From NCBI GenBank assembly GCA_018340805.1, contig JACMZG010001913.1, positions 35,662,011 to 35,726,010 on the forward strand: a DNA stretch of 64,000 nucleotides. Reading direction: 5' to 3'. Shown in pieces: positions 45,447-56,424 of the stretch. Numbering within the stretch: position 1 is the stretch's first letter; each line of letters opens with the position of its first letter. The DNA comes from Microvelia longipes. Lineage: Eukaryota; Arthropoda; Insecta; Hemiptera; Veliidae. The position numbers were made by a program, and so were the translations under genes. Under the pieces are notes generated by a model. That model did not search any database, was not told the DNA's origin, and saw only the letters and a list, made by a program, of their open reading frames with translations.

Positions 45447-46102
45447 TTAATATCCTAGGTCATTCTAGAATACCAGGTAATGAAAGGGCAGATTTAGCAG
45501 CCAAAGGAGGAGCCTCTCTACCATTCTGTGGACTAGAACCCTCCATTGATTGGTCTAGAGGATAAGCCAGATCCCTGATATAAGAGTGGATATGGAAAAA
45601 GGCTAATACACATTGGTACAACTCTAAAGGTTGTCGGCAGGCAAAGATGATGAAACCAACTATCAACAGGAAAAGAACTTGAAGATGGCTAGATGGCTTC
45701 TAGAACTGAGCAAATGCAATATCAGGACGATGGTAGGGGTCTTGACTAGATACTGCAAACTCCAAAGACACCTCTCCATTATGAAGGTAGTGCAAGATTC
45801 CACTTGCCCAGTATGTGGCGATGAAGAGGAAACAGCCTATCACTTCTTAGGTAAATGTGGAGGTTTTGGTAGAATTCATTTCCAGACCTTTGGATCCGGA
45901 GAACTGGCTGAGGAAGAGCTGGAATCACTCAAGTGGCAGAACATCCTCACTTTCATAGGTCAATCCAGGAGATTCAACAGGGAATAGGAGGTGGAGTCGT
46001 ATTGGTGAGAGGGTGATTAAGTTACGGGGTTGGTGAAAAGGACCTTAAAGTTGGTCTACTCACCAGGCTTGACCCCCCCACCCCTCTACCACTACTACTA
46101 AC
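45447..46102 (+). mobile_element. 5'-truncated LINE with TSD, nested in family A
   Basis: Flanked by acatgtgtgta at 45436-45446 and 46103-46113. Coding pieces: LGHSRIPGNERADLAAKGGA (C-terminal RNase H signature), then, after frame changes, a linker with EWIWKKANTHWYNSKGCRQAK, then 45631-45987 with MVGVLTRYCKLQRHLSIM and a knuckle CPVCGDEEETAYHFLGKC (C-x2-C-x8-H-x4-C). This is the RNase H and zinc-knuckle tail of an I/R1/jockey-group element, of a different family from 32436-32929. It ends in tacc(acta)n triplets. Confidence 0.85.
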
Positions 46103-46230
46103 ACATGTGTGTACGATATAGACAGACAAATGTATGAAAACAACTCAGGAGGTCTTAAAAACCCAGACAGGGATGATTCAGGTGAAATCACGGTTTACGG
46201 ATTTAAGTGGGAACACAATACGTTACCTAT
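46103..46230 (+). repeat. Family A copy, right part
   Basis: gatatagacagacaaatg, gaaaacaactcaggaggtc and cagacagggatgattcagg complete the copy interrupted at 41255 and 45446. Confidence 0.65.
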
Positions 46231-46760
46231 ATACCAGCGACATAAATGAGGAAAACTAATAATTTAATACATCCTTCCTCCTACAATACAAGTACAAATT
46301 TATTTCGTAGTATTAAGAATATAAAACTAAAAATAAGAGTCTACATTGCTAAGCTTACTCACTCATTTTTAAATTATCATTATAATCAGCAATCCAAAGA
46401 ATACTTTAAGTAAATACCTGAAAAGAAAAAGAGAAAATTAATTAAACATGCACCTTATGTTTGATATAGATCAATAAAATTTTGAAAAACATCTGCTATT
46501 AGTTTAAATGATCTCATAGTTATACTTGTGTCAACAAGAAATAGTTTCACATATGTTAAGACGAAATCGTTTTACTTATGTCAATACGGAATAGTTTTGA
46601 TTATGTCTACATAGTCTTAGATAGTCAAGTCATGATAGAGAGAGGTCCTAAAGCCGTGTTATCTAAAACAGGGGAGTTTTGAAACAATATTAAGTTTTTA
46701 ATTATGTTGTATAAATAAAGATATTTATTATTATTGTTATTTATTATTAATTCTTTCCGC
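46231..46760. other. Nothing recognised
   Basis: AT-rich. A short repeat of agaaatagtttcacatatg / ggaatagttttgattatg occurs at 46535-46605. Confidence 0.5.
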
Positions 46761-47547
46761 TAAGGATGTAAATAAAAGTTCAATTTCAACCAATGACATT
46801 ATGACAAAACAGGCTTTAAACCTAATACAGGTCACCCTCATTGCCGATGAGAATAAGCTAATTTTTCCTCTTAAGTCTAGTTACGAGATTTAAGACTGGA
46901 TGCAGACACAGTCTCAAATCTCTCTGCAACACACAGTTACGAGATTTAAGACTGGATGCAGACACAGTATCAAATCTCTCTGCAACACACAGTTACGAGA
47001 TTTAAGACTGGATGCAGACACAGTCACAAATCTTTCTTCAACACACAGTTACGAGATTTAAGACTGGATGCAGACACAGTCTCAAATCTCTCTTCAACAC
47101 ACAGTTACGAGATTTAAGACTGGATGCAGACACAGTCTCAAATCTCTCTGCAACACACAGTTACGAGATTTAAGACTGGATGCAGACACAGTATCAAATC
47201 TCTCTGCAACACACAGTTACGAGATTTAAGACTGGATGCAGACACAGTCTCAAATCTTTCTGCAACACACAGTTACGAGATGTGAGACTGGAAGTAGACA
47301 CAGTCTCAAATCTTTCTGTAACACAGTCTTGTCTGCATCCAGTCTCACATCTCGTGTCTAGACTCAAAAGGAAAAATTAGTGAATAAGCTAACTCCCCAG
47401 TTAGAAATGGCACCGGAGAATTCTCTGTGATAAGACGGTTACGGTGACAACCGGTACTAATGATGATCTGTATTAGGTTGAAAGCCGGTTTTGCCATGAT
47501 TACATTAGTTGAAATTTATTTGTGGATTGACTTTTTTACATCCTTAA
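46761..47547. mobile_element. RT-less PLE derivative with inverted termini
   Basis: The left end, taaggatgtaaataaaagtt, and the right end, its complement, match the outer ends of the PLE at 41289 and 45060. Both include the aacctaatacag/ctgtattaggtt ribozyme stem. The left ribozyme core is destroyed (three invariant bases changed). The right has CTAATGA for CTGATGA. The interior is a 56-bp array made from the last codons of the PLE ORF, ending in a sense-strand fragment (SCLHPVSHLVSRLKRKN) like the PLE C-terminus. It has no RT or nuclease. Confidence 0.8.
46880..47327. repeat. 56-bp tandem array from PLE ORF 3' end
   Basis: Eight units starting gttacgagatttaagactgg at 46880 and then every 56 bp to 47272. 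The unit is the reverse complement of the PLE tail coding for HPVSNLVTRLK, joined to a short spacer (ctctgcaacacaca). Confidence 0.9.
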
Positions 47548-48470
47548 ATTTTTATGATTATTTGGCGATAATCCACGGCAAAACAAGGATTTAATTATTT
47601 ATTTTAATAACTTGTTGAAATTAAGTCAATTAAAACATAAATTTAAAACTTCGAGAAGTACTAAGTCATATTCAAAAGCTCAATTTAAAGCATTTGAGTT
47701 ACATCACATGTTAACTCAATTAAAGTGAGAAAACATTAAATTGCGTTTAGTTAAAGTTTAATTAATCTATAATCTGCCGCGACTTCAATCTCTTCTTTGG
47801 TTCAGATTTTATGATTTAGCTTTAATTATAACGTTTACAATAAAACAAGATAATGAGAAAGAAAGCATTTCCCTTTAAATTTCACAAAAAGCCGTAGTAG
47901 ATACTTGCACTAATTAAACAAAATTAAAATTAATAATACAAATTAAACAATTATATTTCTTTAACCATTAAATTTAATTAACGTATTAAACTCCAATTAT
48001 AAAGGTATAGGGATTTTTCATTTCAGTAATCAAGGATAGGGAATGGGTCAAGCGACCATTATAAAGGTTTATCAGATTAGAAGCCCTGTAATTGTAACCT
48101 GTGCTCTTAATATTTAAAGTCCTTCCTTATTATGTCTTCAGTCCAGAAATATTTTAGTGATATAATAAAGTTACTCTAAAATGCAGATATTATTAAAGTC
48201 CAAATGCCTCGGGCTTATTATGAATACTTAAAAGTCACAACCAAGTTTGTATTAACATAGATACGAAACTTAGCTTCATTTAGAGACAAGTATAATATGA
48301 TTACAACTGGCAGAGCATAACAGTTATGTGGATTTATAATTTGTTTAACCGTTGTTTAGCATAGCAATTTTGAAAAACATTTTTCAGATTGTAATCTACT
48401 TAAGAATTTATAATTGGATTGTTTCTTGTACACATTAAGTCACTAAAATAGTATTAACTCCAATAATAAT
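47548..48470. other. Nothing recognised
   Basis: AT-rich. No gene, RNA or repeat boundary recognised. Confidence 0.5.
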
Positions 48471-48496
48471 AATAATAATAACAATGGCAACTAAAT

Positions 48497-48661
48497 GAAA
48501 CCGTCATCATCCCAATAGTAATGTCAGCGACTGCCATAGTCCCTAACAGTATTCACGACTCATTCAAACATTTAATTCTTCCTGATAACATTTACACAAC
48601 TCTGCAGAAATCAATAGTTCTAGACACGTGCAGTATTGTTCGCCGTTTTCTGTCCAGATAA
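48497..48661 (+). pseudogene. LINE polyprotein C-terminus, copy 1
   Basis: Open from ETVIIPIVMSATAIVPNS through LPDNIYTTLQKSIVLDTCSIVRRFLSR to a stop at 48659-48661. It matches the extreme C-terminus of many non-LTR RTs (…VP[IV]V[IM]GATG…L…LQK…LLGTARI[LV]RK.L). It follows an (ATA)n run and is followed by a 100-bp 3' part and (TAA)n. Only the 3' end is present. The clade is not certain (R2/R4/CR1-type tails are similar). Confidence 0.7.
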
Positions 48662-48769
48662 TTATAAAATAAAAATAAAAAAATTGTAGAAACTTGGCAC
48701 ACAGTGTCCACTCTACAATTAACCACTTTCTAAGTGAGAAAAAAACCCTAAACATAATAATAGTAATAA

Positions 48770-49033
48770 GCTGTTCCAAATAGTAATAACGTACAAACAA
48801 CAGTAGCCGAGAAAATAAGAAAGTACACAGAGCTGTCATTTGAAATTCAAAGACTATGGGAGATGAAAAAGGTTGATATCCTTCCATTTGTAATATCCAC
48901 TACTGGAGTTGTACCTCATAATCTAATTACTAATATTAAAGCTCTGGACTTTAATCACAACACTCTTCACGACATTCAAAAGGCTGCAATTCTTAACACC
49001 TGTAATACCGTCAGAAAATTTTTAAATCAATAA
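48770..49033 (+). pseudogene. LINE polyprotein C-terminus, second family
   Basis: 88 codons open from the end of a (TAA)n run: AVPNSNNVQTTVAEKIRKYTEL, then LWEMKKVDILPFVISTTGVVP and LHDIQKAAILNTCNTVRKFL, stop at 49031-49033. This is the same conserved tail as its neighbours, but a longer and different sequence. It ends in poly(TAA/TTA). The start in a (TAA)n run suggests insertion into the tail of copy 1. Confidence 0.75.
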
Positions 49034-49129
49034 ATACCTTAAATTAGCCTTAGTCTTAGTACTTTATACCCGACTAATGCTAACGAAAACTGGCAAAAGC
49101 TAAGAAAAAATAAAATAAATAAACAATAA

Positions 49130-49160
49130 TAATATTATTATTATTATTATTATAATTACT

Positions 49161-49192
<32 letters not shown>

Positions 49193-49282
49193 AGGAAGAG
49201 TGCTTGACTTAGTCCGTACCTTCCTCTAACCAGTGGGAACACTGAGAATAAAACAAAACAAAATAATAATAATAATAATAAT
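49130..49282. repeat. (TAA)n/(TTA)n tails and linker
   Basis: Triplet runs at 49124-49185 and 49262-49285 surround about 75 bp of unassigned sequence. They are the tails and head junctions of the neighbouring LINE fragments. Confidence 0.75.
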
Positions 49283-49296
49283 AATGTCAACTAAAT

Positions 49297-49461
49297 GAAA
49301 CCGTCATCATCCCAATAGTAATGTCAGCCACTGTCAAAGTCCTTAACAGTATTCACGACTCATTAAAACATTTAAATCTTCCTGATAACATTTATACAAT
49401 TCTGCAGAAATCAATAGTTCTAGACACGTGCAGTATTGTTCGCCGTTTTCGGTCCAGATAA
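49297..49461 (+). pseudogene. LINE polyprotein C-terminus, copy 3
   Basis: Near-identical to 48497-48661 over about 290 bp (48475-48760 versus 49275-49590), including the ETVIIPIVMSATAKV-like start and the 3' untranslated part. It is either a tandem insertion of the same 5'-truncated element or a local duplication. Confidence 0.7.
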
Positions 49462-49599
49462 TTATAAAATAATAAAAAAAATAAGAAAAGTTAAATTGTA
49501 GAAAGTTGGCACACAGCGTCCGCTCTACAATTAACCACTTTCTAAATGAGAACGAAAACTTAAAGATAATAATAATAATATAATCCATTTTTTGCAAAA

Positions 49600-50515
49600 T
49601 AAAAAGAAAATATACATAATACAACTAACTTATAATTAGAAAGAATAAAGTTTAATACAATTAAATTTAGCAAATCGCAATGCTGCGTGGAGACCCTAGC
49701 AGGGTATTAATCAGTTAACTGCAATACTTGAGTGTAATTATTATTATTGTGTAAAAGTTGTGAATCAAAAGATTGGATTACTTTTTAAAACGCCCACAGT
49801 TTAAAATGATCCTTGTGAGTACTGCCAAACAATAGTTTTTGGGGTTGAGTTTTTAGTTAACTTTTACCTCAGTCATCTAGGGTTAACACATACATAAATG
49901 TGCCTTTGGTTGGTCCGTATGTAGCCTCAATCGATTTAGCTCGCCGACAACCCGAATTTGTGATACCTTACTTTAAAGCTATTTCAAGTTTAAAAACAAA
50001 TGCATGAAGTAATAACTTGGATTGTGGAGTTATAAACCATTTACAAACAATAGGCCTCGTATCGTATGCAAAGCATCGTTTCAATGTAAAAAAGCCTTCT
50101 AGAATTTTCGTTCGACATGCGTTAATTTTTCGATATTTTTTAAATAAATTCGGAATTTCGCAGATATTTATGGTATCAGAAAGCCAAATTGAATCGTTCC
50201 CCTCCCCCACTCCCTCTTAAATTTCGTCGTTAGAACAACCTTATAAAAGTTATTTCCTTTATGAAAATTCGCCAAAAAGTACAACTAATCATAATTCGAT
50301 ATGTGCGCGTTAGTTTATTCATCTTTGTAGAAAAGTTTAAATCACTTGCCTTTACCAAGTTTCGCAATAAATAAAAAATAGTTGACACAATATACTTGTC
50401 CAAGACACATCTAGCAACGTAAAAAGCAACATGCTAAGCTGCAGCTGGGTACTCTTCCATCATTCGAATTGGTTTGCCATAATATCACGATCCACAGTGT
50501 TTCGTGACCTTTATC
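49600..50515. other. No supported gene
   Basis: Overlapping frames of 67 and 80 codons on opposite strands at 49968-50220 have no recognisable domain. Confidence 0.5.
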
Positions 50516-50519
50516 TAAT

Positions 50520-50660
50520 CTGGCGGAATATGTTAGACAAAATAGAGTGAGACATAACATTATTATGAGCCATCTATAATGAAGTATGTCGAATGATGTA
50601 GTTCCCAGTAAGTTTCCAGGTGTAGGAAAACATTTTACTCGTTACATTCCTAGGTGTACA
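50520..50660 (+). repeat. Family C, decayed copy
   Basis: gagtgagacataacattatt, gagccatc, gtcgaatgatg, gttccca and ttcctaggtgta follow the order of 2085-2200. The hammerhead core is no longer readable. Confidence 0.55.
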
Positions 50661-50948
50661 TTCCAACATTTCTTATTATTTGAAAGCGTTGCTATTTTGA
50701 AAGATTTATTTTAATTATTTTTCTTATATTCTTATATGTTTATTTTTGTTATATATGTATATATATTATACTCTTCTGATTAATTTTCAATTTTTTTTTG
50801 TTAACAGTTTTTTCTTTTATTTTAATAGATATCATATTTCTAAAATTAAATTACTACAACTTTCATTTTTTTTTCAATACTATGTTCTTTCATTTTTTCT
50901 TTAACCAGATTTTTTTTAAATTTCAATAAAAGCCACTAGAGTCTAAAC

Positions 50949-50984
50949 TGAGCCCTCACTCCAGCATTAGCTGTTGAGGGCTCA
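50949..50984. repeat. Perfect 10-bp stem hairpin
   Basis: tgagccctca and tgagggctca flank a 16-nt loop, downstream of a T-rich region with AATAAA (ttcaataaaagcc). It could be a 3' structure of an unidentified element. It is not a histone-type stem-loop. Confidence 0.6.
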
Positions 50985-51094
50985 CATTTTTGAAATAATA
51001 CTATATGCTCACAAATTTGTATCTAGAGATAAGTTTAATTAATTATTGTTTTCTCGACTATTGATTGATAATTTGTGTATAAATTTAAAATGGG

Positions 51095-51246
<152 letters not shown>

Positions 51247-51400
51247 AATGGCTCGATATAATGTCATGTCCGTCTCTGTTTCAATACGTTTAACTCATCT
51301 AGCAGAATGATTAAGAGGTAAAAAATCATATTGGGACATAAAAGTACGTCGATCCATCAATAATGCAGAATGCCGAATGATGGAACAGCTACGAGAATAG
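51247..51400. repeat. Inverted pair of family C fragments
   Basis: 51247-51318 is a minus-oriented piece almost identical to 5047-5116. 51335-51395 is a plus-oriented piece (gggacataaaagtacgtcga, then atgccgaatgatggaacag). The junction is about 16 bp. Confidence 0.55.
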
Positions 51401-52020
51401 TTTATGTTTAAAAATTAATATTTAATTCCTTTGATTTAGCATAAAGAGTAATCAAACAATAGAAAATATTAATAAAAGATTGCCACTGGTTGACTGTCGT
51501 CAGACGAAGAGCAGTATTTAGTTTGGTTATTATTCTCTCAGGCAAAAGTTTTCTCTTACAGAATAAAAACCTTTAGTTATAAATTACACTATCAATTCAA
51601 AGAGCTTTGTAATGAGAGAACAGAAAACCCAAGCATATTATTTCACTATAGAGCTTACTTAAAACACAGAAGAATATTAGAGTAAGTAACTAGGCTGTAA
51701 AGATGCATTTTATAGCACCTGCAACTACATCGAGTTATAAACTATTTCAGTAAGTATTTTACTGAAATTTTGTACTGATAACATAGCACACCAAAGCCGA
51801 TCGAATATCAGTATTGGCTAGTTTGATATTTAAATGGATAATTAAAGGTTTTTGTCACGTCATTACCTCGGTTTGGGGAGTAGGCAAAATTATAAAAAAA
51901 ATTATTAAGGTGAACATTTATTTTCAAATATATTTTTTTTAAAAAAAAACCTCTATTTTTAATGAATAAAAATAGAGCAGTTTTTTTTCTCTTCACACAT
52001 TATATTTATATAATGTATAA
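51401..52020. other. Nothing recognised
   Basis: AT-rich. No gene or repeat boundary recognised. Confidence 0.5.
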
Positions 52021-52026
52021 TAATAA

Positions 52027-52100
52027 AATAATGCCCGTTTTAGGGCCTTCCGGCCCTTCATGGTATCCGCCCTGCGGGAACAACCTCAGGTAAGTCACAT
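52027..52100. repeat. GC-rich double hairpin
   Basis: agggccttccggccct and ccgccctgcggg are adjacent self-complementary pieces in AT-rich surroundings. Origin unknown. Confidence 0.45.
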
Positions 52101-52139
52101 CTACTATGCTCAAAGTAAAGCTAAAGTTGGCGAAATCTA

Positions 52140-52320
52140 TTTACATACTACATGATTGCGGCTACGGAGGCGGATTATATTTATATAACAGATTTAAATA
52201 TTTATATTTCAACCGTTTACGGCCATCATTAGTGCCCACATGACAAACAATTAATCAATTAATATAATAAACAAAAAGAGTAAAAATAAAATAATACAAT
52301 TAAATAAAAACCCTAAAACA
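52140..52320 (-). mobile_element. PLE terminus relic with dead hammerhead
   Basis: The minus strand reads gcactaatgatggccgtaaa then cggttgaaa. This is the PLE ribozyme layout, with CTAATGA instead of CTGATGA, a pairable stem II (GGCCG/CGGTT) and GAAA. It is preceded by an A/T-rich tract like the PLE 3' region. No coding part remains. Confidence 0.5.
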
Positions 52321-52361
52321 AAAATTATCTATATTTGTTTTTGGGGGGGCAAATTTTGGCT

Positions 52362-52430
52362 CAGGTCCGAGGTTCGACTGCCACTATAATGCCTATCCCA
52401 TTAGCGAATTTTTCCAAAAAACATTCGCTA
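52362..52430 (+). mobile_element. Family D SINE-like fragment
   Basis: caggtccgaggttcgactgcc and cctatcccattagcgaa match 3080-3125. The BEL element is inserted about 40 bp downstream. Confidence 0.45.
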
Positions 52431-52470
52431 AAAATATTTCATTTTTCCAATCTGTATTTTCTAATATTAT

Positions 52471-52640
52471 TGTCGCGAAAGCGATTGTTATTGTTTATAC
52501 TTATTAGAATATTATCACGTTACCGTGGAGACGAAAAAGAGGAAGACGGAAGAATTAATAATTGTAAAAAGAACTTACTTTGTTGTGTGTAATAAAAAAC
52601 GTTAATTCAATATCTTTTTTTCTATCTAAACTTCACGACA
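52471..52640 (+). repeat. BEL/Pao 5' LTR
   Basis: Starts TGTCGCGAAAG and ends CACGACA. It contains AATAAA at 52591-52596. The presumed promoter lies within this LTR, but no TATA box is obvious. Confidence 0.95.
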
Positions 52641-52646
52641 AAGAAT

Positions 52647-52658
52647 TGGTAGCAGAGA
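52647..52658 (+). promoter_or_regulatory. Primer binding site candidate
   Basis: tggtagcagaga lies 6 bp after the 5' LTR. It begins with TGG, as needed to pair with a tRNA CCA end. I did not identify the tRNA. Confidence 0.6.
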
Positions 52659-52667
52659 TAAGTAACT

Positions 52668-55103
52668 ATGTCTACGGGAGGAGCCTTAAGAAAAGCTATG
52701 GGACCTGCCAAAGCCCATCTGATCAAAATAACTAAACTTTCTGAAGATTTTTTGGGCATAGATAACAAGAACCTAGATGAAGGTATGTCTTTATTTTCTA
52801 GACTTAAAACTGCTATCGACCGTTTTGAAGGTATCAGAGGTCACCTTCTAGATATATCACAAGTGAATCCTGATGAGGCTGAGAAATTGGAGGAAAACGC
52901 CGAACTTTACGAGACTTTACTACTGGACGCAAATGACGTCTCAACACAACTTCAAGTCTTTGTATCGAGGCAATCTTTAAAACTAACTCTGCCTCAAGTA
53001 ACTGATAGTGATAATATCACTCCTGAGGGTACTTCTCAAACAAAAACTATGCCTTTATCTAGGTTACCTAAACTTAATTTGCCAACCTTTTCAGGTTCTA
53101 TTCTCGAATGGGAAACTTTTTGGGGCTCTTTCAAGGTCGCTGTGCATGATTTAAACATAGACAATATTACGAAATTAAATTATTTGGTAAGTTTACTTAA
53201 AGGGGAGGCAAAACGATCTATTGAGGGTTATCAGATCTGTCCTGAAAACTATAATACTGTGGTTGATGTATTAAAAGATAGATTCGGGGATCCGTCTGTT
53301 AACGTTCATGCTCACTATAACGCTCTTAGGAATTTAGCTAAAGCTGATAATAATACTAAATCTTTGCGTAGAACTATTGATGAGATGGAAATGCATTTGC
53401 GAACTCTAGCAGCTTTAGGAGAAAATACAGATGGTAATTTATTTATTTCTGTGATCTATAGTAAACTTCCTCTCGATATATTGGTAAAATTAAATGATAA
53501 AGGTGTCAAAACTGCAAAAGAAATCAGGGAATCTTTATTAGAAATAATTAAATGTAGAGAGAAAGCGGAATTTTTCGATAGTAACTTTACATTAGTACAT
53601 GATCTCAAAATTGATTGTGTTGATGTGTCAAATTTAGCCGACGGCGTAACTAAGCAACATTTTACTACAGAAACTTTAACTGCTCCAGAATTTTCTTATA
53701 AATCTAAACATAGACCTTCGATTCCAAAACAAATCTCTGAAAATTTGATTAAAAACAAAAAATGTGTTTACTGTCAATCTAATCACTATAGTGACGAATG
53801 TCAAAATTATAAAACAATTAAAGAAAGAAAAGATAAAATAAAAGGTCGATGCTTTATCTGTTTGCAAAAACATTTAATAAAAAACTGCCAAAATTACAAG
53901 CCGTGTGCGCACTGCAAAATCAAACACAATCACCATAGAAGTTTATGCCCTAATAAATTTTCCGAAGTCAACGCTCAAGTTCCTAAAATTATTAAGAGTA
54001 ATAACGAAACGACTGATGTGTCATTACTGTCGATCGGAGAAACAGTTATTATGCAAACTGCAACGGCTATTGTTAAAGGCCCGAAGGGATCATTTGAGAT
54101 TAGAATACTTTTGGATGGAGGTTCACAGAGAACATACGTAAACTCTCATTTAGCTAAGAGACTAGGGGCCCCAACGCTCGAGTTGCAAAGTCTCTCTGTT
54201 TTCACATTTGGCAATTCCACTGCCAATAATTTAGATACTTCACTTACTGAACTTGAACTATGTATAAATGATAAACAAAATTTAATTATTCAAGCTAATA
54301 TAGTACCGGTCTTGTCGGGAGAATTTAAAACTAACCTATTTAATCCAAAAAACTTTGATTCAAAATTTTTAGAACTTGAATACGCTGATAAAAACCCGGA
54401 TTTACCAATAGAAATGATCTTAGGAAACGACTATTATTGGGATGTTGTCAGTGGAGAAAAAATGTACGTTAAATCTGGACTCTATTTGATAAAAACTTTA
54501 TTCGGATGGATGCCTTCAGGGCGTTGCTCATTTGAACTCTCTTCTCAAAACAACGTAACAAGTATGATTGTAATGAACAACGAACTTTTACCTTTATTAA
54601 GCCTAAAAAATCTTTATGCGCTTGAAAATATTGGCATAACCGATTCTCCGTATAACAACGAAGAAGATACTGCTGTCCAATATTACTATCAAACTACTCG
54701 CATTGTTGATAACAGATATGAAGTCAGATGGCCATGGATAAATTTTCCTCCAGACTTGCCTACTAATTATTATTTATCTTTAGGTCGTTTAAAAACTTTA
54801 CTTAAGAGATATAGATATAATAAAGAATTTATAACTACTTATAATCAAATAATTATGGAACAACTTAAATTAGGTATCATCGAAAAGGTGAAAACTCATC
54901 ACAATGAAACTCACTACTTAGCTCACCACCCGGTGTTTAAGGAGAACAAGAGCGTTCGTATCGTATACGACGCTTCTGCTAGACAAAGTAAAGAACATTG
55001 TAGCCTTAACGATTGTTTATACAGTGGTCCTCTCTTATTAGAAAATTTGATTGGTCTATTGATTAGATTCAGAACTTATCCTATCGCTTTGTTGCTGACG
55101 TAG
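52668..55103 (+). pseudogene. BEL/Pao gag-protease-RT N-terminal frame
   Basis: 811 codons. About residues 130-290 hold the DUF1759-type gag region (LPKLNLPTFSGSILEWETFW). About 364-428 hold a run of zinc knuckles (CVYCQSNHYSDEC, CFICLQKHLIKNC, CAHCKIKHNHHRSLC). From about 475 comes the DUF1758/aspartic protease part, with LDGGSQRTY where D-S/T-G is usual. About 583-620 hold GNDYYWDVV and KTLFGWMPSG. From about 745 the RT begins (VFKENKSVRIVYDASA). The frame stops at 55101-55103 inside the RT, next to a short T run. The start at 52668 is the first ATG after the primer site. Confidence 0.92.
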
Positions 55104-56038
55104 AAAAGGCGTTCTTGCAACTTTCATTGTTTGAAAGAGATAGAGACTTTGTTCGATTTTTATGGATTTCCGACTCTGAAAATATAGATTTTGATAACTT
55201 AGAGAACTGTTTGCAAATATATAGATTTCGTAGAGTACCTTTCGGAGTTGTTTCAAGTCCTTTTCTTTTAAATATGACAATACTTTCCCAATTAAGAAAA
55301 TCTTATAATCCTTGGAAAGAGGTTTTGATGAAATCATTTTACTCTGATAATATGGTAACTGGATTACAAAAAGAAGGGGAGATAGAAGAATTTTATCTTA
55401 CTACGAAAAACGATTTTAAGAATGCGTCTATGAATTTACGGCAATGGTCATCTAATTCTTCATACTTAAATCGAATAACTCTTGAAAGTGACCATGTTCC
55501 AAATAGGCAAGTAGATGTATTAGGATTAGTTTGGAACACTGAAAATGACGTTTTAAGCTTTAAAAATAACATTAAACATGTTTCATCTACTGTGAATAAA
55601 AGGTCAGTTTTACAATTGGTCGCGTCTATTTTTGACCCATTAGGCTTAATGATTCCTGTTCTATTAAAAGCAAAATTATTTTGCGTAATCTCTGGGCCAG
55701 CCAGAAGAATTGGGACGAAACAGTTACAGATATATTACAATGGGAATATATTTGTAAATCAACTTTCCCAAATTCATACTTCAGAATTTGCACGACTAGT
55801 TACTCAGCGAAATTGCAGTTATGAACTACATTGTTTTTGCGATGCTTCTTCAGAAGCATACGCATGTTGTGTATATATTGTGTCTATATCACTAACTAAA
55901 ACTACAAGCAATTTAGTATTTGCTAAAAATAGATTAGCTCCACTAGGAAAACATAAAATCAGCATACCTAGGATGGAATTATTGGCTGTAACAATAGGAG
56001 TTAGAACCATGAATTTGTTTTGGCCAATATTGGGTTAG
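55090..56038 (+). pseudogene. BEL/Pao RT palm, peptidase A17 and RNase H start
   Basis: Continues the RT in a second frame: FRRVPFGVVSSPFLLN (motif B region), then a catalytic box reading FYSDN, where YVDD/YVDN is normal. Next come the GLVWN segment and the A17-type region with LVASIFDPLGL. About 55680-55785 is out of frame between two compensating indels. After it come FCDASSEAYACCVYI and SIPRMELLAVT, the start of the RNase H-like domain. It ends by frameshift at about 56030. Confidence 0.85.
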
Positions 56039-56424
56039 ATGTTTCAAATACTTACGTATGGACCGACTCAAAATGTATTCTTCACTGGATAAATTCAACG
56101 AAGGTCCATCCCACTTTTATTAGAAATAGATTGAAGGAAATTAAAGCTAAATCAAATAAGTTTATGTTTCGTTACGTACCTTCAGAAGAGAATGCAGCTG
56201 ATTTAGCCACGAAACCTTTACTTACTATTGAAAATATACGTCATTCTATGCTTTGGTGGCACGGACCTGATTTTTTGTTACAAACTAAAGAAACTTGGCC
56301 AGAAGAAAAGTTAAACTTTTCTGACGATGGTGATTTGTTACCTGAGGAACCTTCCTTCGCTATGCATGAGGTAACACAGAAGAAACTTATAACTCCTTTT
56401 GAAATCAATTATGAGAGTATATAG
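56020..56424 (+). pseudogene. BEL/Pao RNase H C-terminal part
   Basis: 134 codons. VWTDSKCILHWINS provides the RNase H Asp, and RYVPSEENAADLATK matches the conserved end of the domain. Then comes a linker to the integrase. It overlaps both neighbours by a few codons in other frames, so the whole was one polyprotein before the frame changes. Confidence 0.85.
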
